A stretch of 48,481 bases of DNA from Candidatus Falkowiibacteriota bacterium. GTDB taxonomy: Bacteria > Patescibacteriota > Patescibacteriia > JAACEG01. Below the pieces are notes generated by a model that was given only the letters and a program-made list of their open reading frames with translations, made no database searches and had not been told where the DNA came from. Shown here piece by piece: positions 24,079 to 32,700 of the stretch. The stretch covers positions 1 through 48,481 of the forward strand of contig JABIDK010000006.1 of the NCBI GenBank assembly GCA_018651725.1. The letters run 5' to 3'. Position 1 is the stretch's first letter. Each line of letters opens with the position of its first letter. A program made the position numbers and the translations under genes.

Positions 24079-24124
24079 AGAGGTTTGGAGCGGAAAAAAT
24101 CAGCCTCAGACCTCTTTTAATTTT
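24077..24124 (+). terminator. Rho-independent terminator behind the palindrome
   Basis: AAAGAGGTTTG pairs with CAGACCTCTTT (11 bp with one G-U) across a loop that can form a smaller inner stem. TTTTAATTTT follows. Confidence 0.7.
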
Positions 24125-24205
24125 AAAGGATCAATTTCACTTGACTTTTTTTTAAAATGATTTTAAGGTTATATAATCTATAAATTAACTTAAATTTATA
24201 CCCAT

Positions 24206-25141
24206 ATGAGAAAAACAGCTATTTTTATTTTAACTTTTGTTATTTCAATCTTTGTTTTAAGTGAGAATGTTTCAGCTATTGGCATTATTAGTCAGCCTGT
24301 TGCTATTAAAGACGCTTTAAGGGGTGAGGTAATTCAAGAAGAGTTAATGGTGCTTAATACGAATAAAGAAGAAAGCGACTATGATTTAATAGCTGAGGGT
24401 GACATAGCGAAGTGGGTAAAGTTTTATCTGCCGGAAGATTTGGAAAGTCCAATTACTCAAGTTCAAATTCCAGCTAAAGCTTATTTTAAGATAGTTACTC
24501 AATTTTTTGTTCCTGAAGATGCTCCCAACAAAGAATACTCAGGTAAATTAACTGTTACTTCCGTTCCGTCAGAAAAAGAAGAATCAAGCGCTCAGATAAG
24601 TGTAAAGCAACAACTTTCTAGAGAAGTTTCTATTGTTGTTACCGATCGAGAAATAGTTAATTTAAATGCTTCTATAATCCCGCATAGATACGGACTTGAA
24701 ACTAATGAAACTTTAAATATCAGGGTTATTTATGATAATCAGGGGAATGTTAGCTTAAACCCTCAAATTCAAGTAAAGATTAAAAAAGACGGTGAAGTAG
24801 TTAGTAACGCTATTTATCCTTATCCTGACGAAGAGCCATCTGTAAAACCCGGGTCAAGATATGAAATACCGCAGCTTGAAATACAAACAGGAAATTTAGA
24901 AGGAGGAAAGTATATAGCCAAAATAGATGTTCTGCGCAACAATGAGTCAATTCTAAAGAAAGATTTTAAATTTTCAATAGGTTTAAACGAAGCAGCAGTA
25001 GGCTCAGTAAAAGGCGTAAGTATTGTTAACTCTAATATCACTATGGGTTTGATCATATTTTTGTCAGGACTGGCATTTTTAGCAGTTATAATCGCGATGT
25101 TTATATTTATTAAAAAAACCAATAAAAAACTTATAAAATAA
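24206..25141 (+). CDS. Membrane-anchored extracytoplasmic protein with Ig-like/DUF916-like domains
   Basis: A 311-aa protein with a signal peptide (about residues 1-24, ending SENVSA), two beta-sandwich-like regions and a C-terminal membrane helix (about 280-303) followed by the basic tail KKTNKKLIK. The first region resembles the DUF916 domain of Gram-positive WxL systems: LRGEVIQEELMVLNTNKEES, FKIVTQFFVPEDAPNKEYSG. The second is Ig-like (LNIRVIYDNQGNVSLNPQIQVKI). In WxL systems such proteins hold cell-surface adhesins. Here it lies between a secreted protein and a giant vWA protein, which supports a surface-assembly role. A TATAAT at 24172-24177 is the likely -10; the TTGACT upstream is too far away (25 bases). 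Confidence 0.75.
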   Translation: MRKTAIFILTFVISIFVLSENVSAIGIISQPVAIKDALRGEVIQEELMVLNTNKEESDYDLIAEGDIAKWVKFYLPEDLESPITQVQIPAKAYFKIVTQFFVPEDAPNKEYSGKLTVTSVPSEKEESSAQISVKQQLSREVSIVVTDREIVNLNASIIPHRYGLETNETLNIRVIYDNQGNVSLNPQIQVKIKKDGEVVSNAIYPYPDEEPSVKPGSRYEIPQLEIQTGNLEGGKYIAKIDVLRNNESILKKDFKFSIGLNEAAVGSVKGVSIVNSNITMGLIIFLSGLAFLAVIIAMFIFIKKTNKKLIK

Positions 25142-25216
25142 TTTATATAAAATTATGTAACTTGGAAGTAATGTTTTATAATGCAGTAAAACAAAGCTAT
25201 CCTTAAAACAAAAAAT

Positions 25217-28200
25217 ATGAAGAATGCAAGCAGAAACGGAGGGGCTTGGAGGGGATTTTTGAAAAAGGTTGCAGTTTATTTTAGCGCTTTTATTTTAGTG
25301 TTTAACACTTCTTTTAGCGCTTTTTTTATTGCTGTGCCAATAGCTTTAAGTGAGGATTTATGCCAGACACCGGTTGATGTGGTGTTAATAATCGATACTT
25401 CTGGAAGTATGGCACAAGGTGAAGCGTTAAGCCAGTGTGATTGGTGGCAAATAGAGTGGGTTGTAGACCATTTAGAGTGGGTAGAACACACTGATTATGA
25501 TGTAACCGAACAGTGGTGTGATGACAGGGATTTATCGCCTCACCATCCTTCGGTTTATGCGTCGGCTACTCAGAGTAAAATGGATTCAGCCAAAGAAGCA
25601 GCCAGTTCTTTTGTTAATAACTTGGGTGATCAGGACCAGTCAGGTTTGGTTTCTTTTGATGATCTAGCAGACTTAGTAAAAGGGTTGTCTAATGATCATC
25701 CTGCTACTAATTCAGCCATCAATGGTTTAGCTGTAACAACAGGAGCTACCAATATTGGTGATGCGATTGCTTTTGCCACTCAAGAGCTTGAAGACAACAG
25801 TAATTCACAGGCCGTTAAAGCCATGATTCTTTTGACCGACGGCAAAGCTAATAGGCCAAATGGGTTGGGATACGGAGAAGATCCGGAAGATGTAGCTTAT
25901 GCAGAGGAAAAGGCGCAAGATGCGGCTGATTTGGACTATAAAATCTTTACAATCGGTCTTGGTAGTAATGGAGACATTAATGAAACAATGCTTCAAAATA
26001 TCGCTGACTTAACAGGAGCCGAGTATTATCAATCTTCAAACGGAAATGATTTATCGGGAATTTACGATGAAATTGCCTGGGAAGTGTGTCAGTATGGTTC
26101 AATTTCCGGTTGTAAATATAATGATTTAAATAATAATGGGACAATTGACAGTGGAGAAGAAAAAATAGTTGATTGGGAGATTATTTTAGGTGGTGATGCA
26201 GAGGAGTCTCAATTAACAGATGAAAACGGTTGTTACAGTTTTGCCGGACTTTTAGAGGGAGATTATGTTGTTTCCGAGGGAGAGAATTTAGCTTTTACTC
26301 CTTTTACGAAAACTTTTCCAATAGACGATGAATATAATATTACTTTAGCTGAAGGTGAAAATAGTGAAGATGTTGATTTTCTTAATTATTTTCCTGTTTG
26401 CGGAAATGAAATTATAGATGTTGATTTTGGAGAAGTATGCGAACTTGACGACACGCAAGAGTGCGATGCAGATGGTTATAATGGGACAGAAACTTGTAAC
26501 CAAGAGTGTAGTGGTTGGGGTGAGTGCGAAACAGATGAATCTTGCGGAGACGGGGCTGTAAACGGTACTGAAGAATGTGACGATGGCAATACAGAGTCAG
26601 ATGACGGCTGCTCAGACGAATGTTTACTTGAAGGAGACCCTGTTTGCGGTAATAATGTTTTAGAGCAAGGTGAAGAATGTGATGATGGTAATACAGAACC
26701 AGGGGATGGCTGTGATGAGTTATGTAATATTGAAGAAGCAGAAGGAGCTAATCCCGGAGATATTGTGATTAATGAAATAATGCAAAATCCGCAAGCTGTT
26801 TTAGATTCAAACGGTGAATGGTTTGAAGTTTATAACACAACATTACAAGATATTGATTTGATAAACTGCGTGATGAGTGATAACGACGGAGAAACGCATA
26901 CTATCGCGACTTCTTTGATTGTCCCGTCTTTAGGGTATGCTGTTTTGACCAAAAATGGTGAGGAAAGCCAAAATGGAGGCATTATTCCGGATTATGTTTA
27001 TTCCGGACATATCCTTAGCAATAGCTCTGATGAAATTGTTTTAACTTGTGATGATACAGAAATCGATAGAGTTGAGTACGATAATGGCGCCACTTTTCCT
27101 GATCCAAGCGGAGCTTCCATGATTTTGGCTGACTCAAGCCTAGATAATAATATTGGCGCTAATTGGTGTGTCTCCAGCTCTTCTTTTGGATCCGGAGACC
27201 TTGGTACTCCCGGAAGTGAAAACGATACTTGCGGGGATGTAGCTTATTGTGGGAATGAAATCACAGAAGGTGAGGAAGAATGCGATGATGGCGATAATAA
27301 TGGAATATACGGATATTGTAATAGTGATTGTAGCGGGCAAACATCAAGTGTTTGCGGGAACGGAACATTAGAGGGCGAAGAAGAGTGTGATGACGGGAAT
27401 ACAGAGCCTGGCGATGGTTGTGATGAGACATGTATAATTGAAATAGAAGAACCGGAGTGTGTTGATAATGACAGCGATGGTTATGGGGAAAACTGTGATT
27501 TAGGAACAGATTGTGACGACGAGAGCTCAAATGTAAATCCGGGAGCATCAGAAGCTTGCGGAGACGGAGTAGATAATAACTGTAATGGCTCTACTGACGA
27601 AGGCTGTGATGTTGGCGGTGGTGGAGGAGGCGGGGGTGGAGGTCCTGTGTCTCTTTATATCCACAGTGAAAAAATAGAAGGTTTTACCACTTCAACCGCT
27701 GAAATTTCTTGGCATACTAATAAATTAGCCACTAGTCGTATAGTTTACGGAATTTTACCGTCTGATCCTATTGGAGCTTGGCCAAACTTAGGTTATGCTT
27801 CTACAACCGAAGAAATAAGCGAAAAAACAACTTTTCATAGCGTAGCTTTAGACAATCTGTTATCCGGAGCGTCTTATTATCTAAGAGTAGTTTCATCTGC
27901 TTCCGGAGAAATTTTTGGAAACGAATTAACATTTACCACTTCAGAAGAAGATGTTTCTGTTGAAGAAGAAGCAGATACAGAAGATGACGAACAAGCTCCG
28001 GAAGAAGAAGCTGGAGATGGCGAAGAAAACTCTGAAGAGGAAGAACAAGAAGAAGAAAATTCACAAACTGGTGGAAGCGAGGCGAATAACGAACCAAGTG
28101 GAAATTCTAGTGGGGCAAATGAAGAAGAGGGAGTAGTTTTGGGTGAACAAATAGAAAACGAAGAAGAAGAGGAAGAAGAGGATGAGGATGAGTCTCAGCC

Positions 28201-28423
28201 AGAGGATGATCAGTCTTCGACTAAAACAGAAGAAGAGACAAAAAAGAAGCAAACTGTATCTACCGAAGATAAAGGCGATGACAATAAAGACGGAGAAGAT
28301 GAAGATAAAGAAGACGATGAAGATGATAGCAACGCTATTTGGTGGTGGCTGTTAATTCTATTAATAATAACTTCCGGTTATTACGGCTATAAAAAATACC
28401 AAAGCGAAAACGGAAGAGACTAA
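25217..28423 (+). CDS. Giant multidomain surface protein: vWA, SdrB-like, Cys-rich, lamin-tail, MopE-type and FN3 domains
   Basis: A 1068-aa type I membrane protein. Order: signal/anchor segment (about residues 18-44); vWA domain (52-290) with an intact MIDAS, DTSGS at 60-64, and an unusual Trp-rich insertion after it; an SdrD B-like domain (294-392, CKYNDLNNNGTIDSGEE); Cys-rich DDGN repeats (393-510, CDDGNTEPGDGCDELC); a lamin-tail domain (512-672, DIVINEIMQNP); further Cys-rich repeats (675-745). A MopE-type metal-binding motif follows (747-798, DCDDESSNVNPGASEACGDG), then poly-Gly, a fibronectin III domain (812-912), an approximately 125-residue Glu/Asp stalk, a C-terminal helix (about 1041-1058) and a basic tail. 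It looks like an adhesin displayed on a long acidic stalk. Calcium or copper binding is likely from motif families, not proven. Confidence 0.88.
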   Translation: MKNASRNGGAWRGFLKKVAVYFSAFILVFNTSFSAFFIAVPIALSEDLCQTPVDVVLIIDTSGSMAQGEALSQCDWWQIEWVVDHLEWVEHTDYDVTEQWCDDRDLSPHHPSVYASATQSKMDSAKEAASSFVNNLGDQDQSGLVSFDDLADLVKGLSNDHPATNSAINGLAVTTGATNIGDAIAFATQELEDNSNSQAVKAMILLTDGKANRPNGLGYGEDPEDVAYAEEKAQDAADLDYKIFTIGLGSNGDINETMLQNIADLTGAEYYQSSNGNDLSGIYDEIAWEVCQYGSISGCKYNDLNNNGTIDSGEEKIVDWEIILGGDAEESQLTDENGCYSFAGLLEGDYVVSEGENLAFTPFTKTFPIDDEYNITLAEGENSEDVDFLNYFPVCGNEIIDVDFGEVCELDDTQECDADGYNGTETCNQECSGWGECETDESCGDGAVNGTEECDDGNTESDDGCSDECLLEGDPVCGNNVLEQGEECDDGNTEPGDGCDELCNIEEAEGANPGDIVINEIMQNPQAVLDSNGEWFEVYNTTLQDIDLINCVMSDNDGETHTIATSLIVPSLGYAVLTKNGEESQNGGIIPDYVYSGHILSNSSDEIVLTCDDTEIDRVEYDNGATFPDPSGASMILADSSLDNNIGANWCVSSSSFGSGDLGTPGSENDTCGDVAYCGNEITEGEEECDDGDNNGIYGYCNSDCSGQTSSVCGNGTLEGEEECDDGNTEPGDGCDETCIIEIEEPECVDNDSDGYGENCDLGTDCDDESSNVNPGASEACGDGVDNNCNGSTDEGCDVGGGGGGGGGGPVSLYIHSEKIEGFTTSTAEISWHTNKLATSRIVYGILPSDPIGAWPNLGYASTTEEISEKTTFHSVALDNLLSGASYYLRVVSSASGEIFGNELTFTTSEEDVSVEEEADTEDDEQAPEEEAGDGEENSEEEEQEEENSQTGGSEANNEPSGNSSGANEEEGVVLGEQIENEEEEEEEDEDESQPEDDQSSTKTEEETKKKQTVSTEDKGDDNKDGEDEDKEDDEDDSNAIWWWLLILLIITSGYYGYKKYQSENGRD

Positions 28424-28443
28424 ATATTGTTGTAAATATTATA

Positions 28444-28476
28444 AAAAAACCGTCAATATTAAATTGACGGTTTTTT
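28444..28476 (+). terminator. Rho-independent terminator
   Basis: A perfect 14-bp stem, AAAAAACCGTCAAT with ATTGACGGTTTTTT, around a 5-nt loop. It ends the surface-protein unit. Confidence 0.93.
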
Positions 28477-28556
28477 ATTTTGCGCGGTATGACGAAAATT
28501 TGCTGTCTTTGTTATTATATGATAAACTAAATTTAATATAAATTTATATTTTTACT

Positions 28557-29768
28557 ATGTTTAAAAAGATTTTAAAAGTAATATCTGTTATATTTTTGCT
28601 GTTTTTTATTTTTGGTTTGGGTGTTAGTATTGGAGATAAACAGGCTCGGGATGATATTATGCCGTTAATTGGTGGAGCGATTACAAGTAAAGGTGAATTA
28701 CCAAATCATTTGTCTGAAGATGTTAATTTTCAGGTTTTCTGGGAGGTTTGGGACACTATCCAAAAAACTTATGTTGACAGACCTATTCCCGAAACAAAAC
28801 TTTTTTACGGAGCTTTGGCAGGGCAGGTTGCTTCTTTGGGTGATCCTTACTCTGTTTTTTTAGATCCTGATACAGCTCAAAAATTTGCAAGTGAGCTTGC
28901 TTCGGAGTTTGATGGCATCGGGGCAGAGATCGGTATTAAAAAAGGTATTTTAACTGTTATCTCTCCCTTACCTGATTCGCCGGCAGAAAAGTCAGGGTTA
29001 ATGGCCGGAGATAAAATTTATAAAATCGACGACAAGGAATCAGCCCCTTTTTCCATAAATCAAGCTGTGAGTTTGATTAGGGGTAAGGCCGGAACAGTGG
29101 TAACTTTGACAGTTATCAGAGAAGGAGCTGACAAAGAGCTTGAAATAAAAATAACAAGAGCAAAAATACATTTTGATACAGTAAGATGGGAAATGAAAAA
29201 GAATAATATTTTATATGTAGAAATTTCTCATTTTAATAGCGATACAGAGAGGTTGTTTAACAAAGCGATTAGTGAAAATTTGTCGAAAAATGTCAAAGGA
29301 ATAGTATTGGACTTAAGAAATAATCCGGGCGGATTTTTAGATACTTCTGTTGATATCGCCGGTAAATGGATTAGGAAAGGAGATACAGTTGTTATTGAAA
29401 AATTTAGCGAGCAAAATAAATCTTACTATCGATCAGATGGAAAAGCTGAGCTTTCCGGTATCCCAACAGTTGTTTTAATAAACGAAGGAAGCGCTTCGGC
29501 TTCGGAAATTATCGCCGGTGCTTTGCAGGACTATGGATTGGCAACTTTAGTTGGAGAAAAAACTTTCGGTAAGGGGTCTGTACAAGAGTTGCGTGATTTA
29601 AGCAACGGAGCTAAGATTAAATTAACAGTAGCCAAATGGTTAACGCCGAAAGAAAGAGTTATTGAAGGAGAAGGAGTTATGCCGGACATAGAAATAGAGT
29701 TAACTAGTGAAGATTATAACAACAACCATGATCCGCAACTTGATAAAGCTTTGGAATTATTACAGTAA
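28557..29768 (+). CDS. S41-family C-terminal processing protease (CtpA-like)
   Basis: A 403-aa exported protease with an N-terminal signal anchor (about residues 5-26). A PDZ domain (about 100-180, SPAEKSGLMAGDKIYKID) precedes the S41 catalytic domain. By alignment with E. coli Tsp, the nucleophile is Ser314 in GSASASEIIAGAL, and Lys339 with Gln343 sit in GEKTFGKGSVQ, at the same spacing as in Tsp. LDLRNNPGGFLDTSV is also typical. It degrades or trims proteins outside the membrane from their C-termini. Its place directly after the surface-protein cluster fits maturation or turnover of those proteins, though the two are separated by a terminator. Confidence 0.94.
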   Translation: MFKKILKVISVIFLLFFIFGLGVSIGDKQARDDIMPLIGGAITSKGELPNHLSEDVNFQVFWEVWDTIQKTYVDRPIPETKLFYGALAGQVASLGDPYSVFLDPDTAQKFASELASEFDGIGAEIGIKKGILTVISPLPDSPAEKSGLMAGDKIYKIDDKESAPFSINQAVSLIRGKAGTVVTLTVIREGADKELEIKITRAKIHFDTVRWEMKKNNILYVEISHFNSDTERLFNKAISENLSKNVKGIVLDLRNNPGGFLDTSVDIAGKWIRKGDTVVIEKFSEQNKSYYRSDGKAELSGIPTVVLINEGSASASEIIAGALQDYGLATLVGEKTFGKGSVQELRDLSNGAKIKLTVAKWLTPKERVIEGEGVMPDIEIELTSEDYNNNHDPQLDKALELLQ

Positions 29769-29776
29769 AACAAGAA

Positions 29777-29805
29777 TTGACACTTATCGATTTGAAGTAT
29801 ATTAT
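29777..29805 (+). promoter_or_regulatory. rplI promoter giving a near-leaderless mRNA
   Basis: TTGACA and TATTAT are 17 bases apart. The predicted start near 29812 is only about two bases before the ATG at 29814, and there is no SD. Confidence 0.75.
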
Positions 29806-29813
29806 AAAGATAT

Positions 29814-30242
29814 ATGAAAGTCATTTTGTTAAAAGATGTAAAAAAGTTAGGTGATAAGGGGGATGTAAAAGATGTCTCTGACGGATATGCTCGAAATTTT
29901 TTATTTCCTAATAAATTGGCTGAGGTTGCCACAGAAAAGGCTATTTTAAAAATAAAAAAAGAAAGAGAAAGAGAGGTATTAACACAAGAAAAAGATTTGG
30001 ACAAAACTGAAAAATTAGCTGGAAAATTAGATGGTCAAGAAATAATCATTAAGGCTAAAACAAATGAGAGTGGGAAGCTTTACGCTTCAATCGGGCCAAA
30101 AGAAATATCTGGGAAATTAAAAAAATATAAAATTAATAAAAGCCAAGTTCAAACAGAACCGATAAAAGAAACAGGTGAATACGATGTTACTATAAATTTA
30201 TCTCACGGCTTAGAATCAAGAATCAGAGTAATAGTAGAATAA
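29814..30242 (+). CDS. rplI: Large-subunit ribosomal protein L9
   Basis: A 142-aa protein that binds 23S rRNA near the L1 stalk base. The N-terminal domain has the family signature ([21 protein letters not shown], then [14 protein letters not shown]). A long connecting helix ([16 protein letters not shown]) and the C-terminal domain ([13 protein letters not shown]) follow. The length is slightly below the usual 148 with no broken part. Several CPR subgroups are reported to lack L9, so its presence helps with placement. It has its own promoter and is followed by a repeat region before pyrG. Confidence 0.96.
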   Translation: MKVILLKDVKKLGDKGDVKDVSDGYARNFLFPNKLAEVATEKAILKIKKEREREVLTQEKDLDKTEKLAGKLDGQEIIIKAKTNESGKLYASIGPKEISGKLKKYKINKSQVQTEPIKETGEYDVTINLSHGLESRIRVIVE

Positions 30243-30315
30243 GTCTATAAAGCTTGTAAAGTCCATAAAATCAAAAGTCACGATGTCGTGACTTTGTATA
30301 CTTTTGACTTTCGAC
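30243..30315 (+). repeat. Dispersed 9-nt tandem repeat with palindromic core, between rplI and pyrG
   Basis: It starts one base after rplI. Units TCTATAAAG, CTTGTAAAG and TCCATAAAA are followed by a perfect inverted repeat, AAAGTCACGA-TG-TCGTGACTTT (30274-30295), and an outer one, TCAAAAGT/ACTTTTGA. The first 35 bases match the mnmA copy at about nine positions in ten. The hairpin may double as the rplI mRNA 3' end. Confidence 0.85.
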
Positions 30316-30324
30316 TAATTTTTT

Positions 30325-31935
30325 ATGCGGAAATATATTTTTATTATCGGTGGGGTTATGTCTGGTGTTGGAAAAGGTATCACCTCAGCTTCTATTGGAA
30401 AAATTTTACAAGGAAAGGGTTTTAATGTGACAGCCATAAAGGTTGATCCTTATATCAATGTTGATGCCGGAACTATGAACCCGATTGAGCATGGGGAAGT
30501 TTTTGTAACTGAAGACGGAGATGAAACAGATCAAGACATAGGAAACTACGAAAGATTTTTAAATAAAAATATCCCGACCGACAACTACATGACAACTGGA
30601 AGAGTTTATCAATCAGTAATTCAGAGAGAAAGAAATTTAGAGTATAAAGGAAAGTGCGTTGAAGTTGTTCCGCATATTCCGCAAGAAATAATCGACAGAA
30701 TAAAAAGGGCAGCCGATAAAGATAAGGCCGATATAACAATTATAGAAGTTGGCGGAACAGTTGGTGAATATCAAAATCTTTTGTTTTTAGAAGCAGCTAG
30801 AATGATGCATTTAAAAGAGCCGGAAAATGTTGTCTTTATAATGGTTAGTTATCTGCCAATCCCAAATAAGATTGGAGAAATGAAAACAAAACCGACCCAA
30901 CACGCTGTTAGAACATTAAATGGAGCCGGTATTCAGCCTGATTTTATTGTGGCTAGAAGTGAAAAACCGCTTGACGAACCAAGAAAAGAAAAAATTTCAG
31001 TTTTTTGTAACATTAAAAAAGAAGATGTAATTTCAGCACCGGACGTTGATTCTATTTATGATGTGCCGATTAACTTTGAAAAAGATAATCTGGGAGATTT
31101 AATTTTAGATAAATTTGGCTTGGAATCCAAGGAGAAAGATTTAAAAGATTGGCGAAAGATGGTTCAAGAAATTAAAGAAGCAAAAGATGAAGTGAAAATA
31201 GGAATGGTTGGTAAATATTTTAGCACAGGAGATTTTACCTTAACTGATTCTTACATATCTGTAATTGAGGCTGTTAAACACGGAGCCATGGCTAATAAAG
31301 TTAAACCAAAATTAATTTGGATTTCGACCGATAAGATAGAAAAAGAAGGAATTGATTGTTTAAAGGAGTTAGATGGTGTGATTATTCCGCAGGGCTGGGG
31401 ATCTAGAGGAAGTGAAGGTAAAATTGAAGCAATTAAATATTGCAGAGAAAATAAAGTGCCATATTTTGGACTTTGTTATGGAATGCAGATGGCAGCCATT
31501 GAGTTTGCTCGGAATGTTTGCGGTCTTGAAGGGTCTAACTCTGAAGAGGCTGATCCAAAAACAAAATATCCAATTTTTCATATAATGCCTGATCAGAAAA
31601 AATATTTGGAAGAGAAAAAATACGGCGGAACAATTCGTTTGGGTGGCTGGCCGTGTAAATTGCAAAAAGGAACCAAGATAAAAGATATCTATAAAAAAGA
31701 CGAAGTAACAGAGCGTCATCGGCATAGATACGAATTTAATAACGAATACAAAGAAAAACTTGAAGAAAAAGGTCTAACAATCTGCGGAACATCGCCTGAT
31801 AATAAATTAGTTGAAGCCATAGAAATAACAGAACACCCATTTTTTATTGGAACCCAGTTTCACCCAGAATATATCTCCAGGCCATTAAACCCGCACCCAC
31901 TTTTTGTAGAATTTGTTAAAAAATGTAAAAAATAA
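30325..31935 (+). CDS. pyrG: CTP synthase
   Basis: A 536-aa enzyme that aminates UTP to CTP with glutamine. The N-terminal amidoligase domain carries GGVMSGVGKGITSAS, KVDPYINVDAGTMNP, GEVFVTEDGDETDQDIGNYERF and the UTP site EVGGTVGEYQN. The C-terminal class I glutaminase domain (from about residue 290) has the nucleophile in YFGLCYGMQMA and the catalytic His/Glu in TQFHPEY; the expected RHRHRYEFN is also present. The length is typical. The start follows the rplI-pyrG repeat region directly, without an SD. Confidence 0.97.
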   Translation: MRKYIFIIGGVMSGVGKGITSASIGKILQGKGFNVTAIKVDPYINVDAGTMNPIEHGEVFVTEDGDETDQDIGNYERFLNKNIPTDNYMTTGRVYQSVIQRERNLEYKGKCVEVVPHIPQEIIDRIKRAADKDKADITIIEVGGTVGEYQNLLFLEAARMMHLKEPENVVFIMVSYLPIPNKIGEMKTKPTQHAVRTLNGAGIQPDFIVARSEKPLDEPRKEKISVFCNIKKEDVISAPDVDSIYDVPINFEKDNLGDLILDKFGLESKEKDLKDWRKMVQEIKEAKDEVKIGMVGKYFSTGDFTLTDSYISVIEAVKHGAMANKVKPKLIWISTDKIEKEGIDCLKELDGVIIPQGWGSRGSEGKIEAIKYCRENKVPYFGLCYGMQMAAIEFARNVCGLEGSNSEEADPKTKYPIFHIMPDQKKYLEEKKYGGTIRLGGWPCKLQKGTKIKDIYKKDEVTERHRHRYEFNNEYKEKLEEKGLTICGTSPDNKLVEAIEITEHPFFIGTQFHPEYISRPLNPHPLFVEFVKKCKK

Positions 31936-31964
31936 AAATAACCAAAAACAAGGAGGGTAAAATC

Positions 31965-32171
31965 ATGTATTGTGACAATGAAAATGTTTGTTGTTTTGAA
32001 GCTAACAGAAAACAAGGACCATTTCCTTGCGAGTATCCCGGTTGTAGCGAGTCTACGAATTTGATAAGGCTAACAAAAAAAGAGCTTGGGAAAATAAAAG
32101 GAAAGGTATCGTTCCAAAAGATTTACGATCAAAACCTCGGCAGAGGAGCATGTGAAAAACATTTTTCATAA
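31965..32171 (+). CDS. Small Cys-rich protein with strong SD
   Basis: A 68-aa protein with seven Cys and a His near the end: MYCDNENVCCFEA, PFPCEYPGCSES and GACEKHFS. The CxxxxC and final CxxH spacings suggest one or two zinc sites, but I recognise no named family. The start is well supported by AGGAGGG (31951-31957) seven bases upstream, the same leader found before the 98-aa gene at 16407. It lies 29 bases after pyrG and is followed by its own strong terminator, so pyrG and this gene probably end one transcript. Confidence 0.75.
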   Translation: MYCDNENVCCFEANRKQGPFPCEYPGCSESTNLIRLTKKELGKIKGKVSFQKIYDQNLGRGACEKHFS

Positions 32172-32181
32172 GCAGTAGCAC

Positions 32182-32214
32182 GGGGGTAATGAAAAATTGC
32201 CCCCAAAATTTTTT
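32182..32214 (+). terminator. Rho-independent terminator
   Basis: GGGGGTAAT pairs with ATTGCCCCC (one G-U) around a GAAAA loop and is followed by AAAATTTTTT. Confidence 0.9.
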
Positions 32215-32229
32215 CCTAACTAATAATGT

Positions 32230-32700
32230 ATGCTTTTAAATATCGTAAAATATCCAAACCTGGATTTAAACAAAAAATCTCAAGAAGTACAAGCTGTTAA
32301 TGACGAAATTAAACAGTTTGTTTTAAATATGATAGAAACCATGAAAAAGGAGGATGGTGTTGGGTTGGCCGCACCTCAAGTCGGGGTTAGTAAAAGAATC
32401 GTTGTTGTTAATTGGCATGGGGATGATTTAGTTTTAATAAATCCTATGATAATTCAAAAATCTTGGCGCAAAGATATTAAAACAGAAGGATGTTTGAGTT
32501 TGCCAAAAGCGGAATTTAAAATTAAAAGGCATAAAGATATCACAGTAAAAAGTTTGGATTATTCCGGAAAAAATGTTAAAATAAAAGCAAGTAATTTATT
32601 GGCTAGAATAATTCAGCATGAGATAGATCACTTAAACGGAGTATTGCTTGTTGATAAAATAAATAACAAGGAGAAAAAGAAATATGAAGAATCTTTATAA
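32230..32700 (+). CDS. def: Peptide deformylase
   Basis: A 156-aa metallohydrolase that removes the N-formyl group from new proteins. All three motifs are intact: GVGLAAPQVG (motif I), EGCLSLP with the metal-binding Cys (motif II) and QHEIDHLNG with two His ligands and the catalytic Glu (motif III). The length is typical. The region before the ATG has no SD. Its last 17 bases overlap the next gene, whose start is preceded by AAGGAG inside def, so the two are coupled. Confidence 0.96.
   Translation: MLLNIVKYPNLDLNKKSQEVQAVNDEIKQFVLNMIETMKKEDGVGLAAPQVGVSKRIVVVNWHGDDLVLINPMIIQKSWRKDIKTEGCLSLPKAEFKIKRHKDITVKSLDYSGKNVKIKASNLLARIIQHEIDHLNGVLLVDKINNKEKKKYEESL

Noticed and set aside
24141..24177. 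TTGACT with TATAAT as a normal promoter for the 24206 gene
   Set aside because: The spacing is 25 bases; only the -10 is plausible, so no complete promoter is claimed.
26395..27450. Repetitive DNA inside the vWA gene as a possible CRISPR or DNA repeat
   Set aside because: The repetition is at protein level (Cys-rich DDGN units) with varied codons and no fixed spacer length.
27261..27548. 95-codon minus-strand ORF rich in His, Arg and Leu
   Set aside because: A mirror of the Asp/Gly/Cys-rich repeats on the coding strand; no initiation signal.
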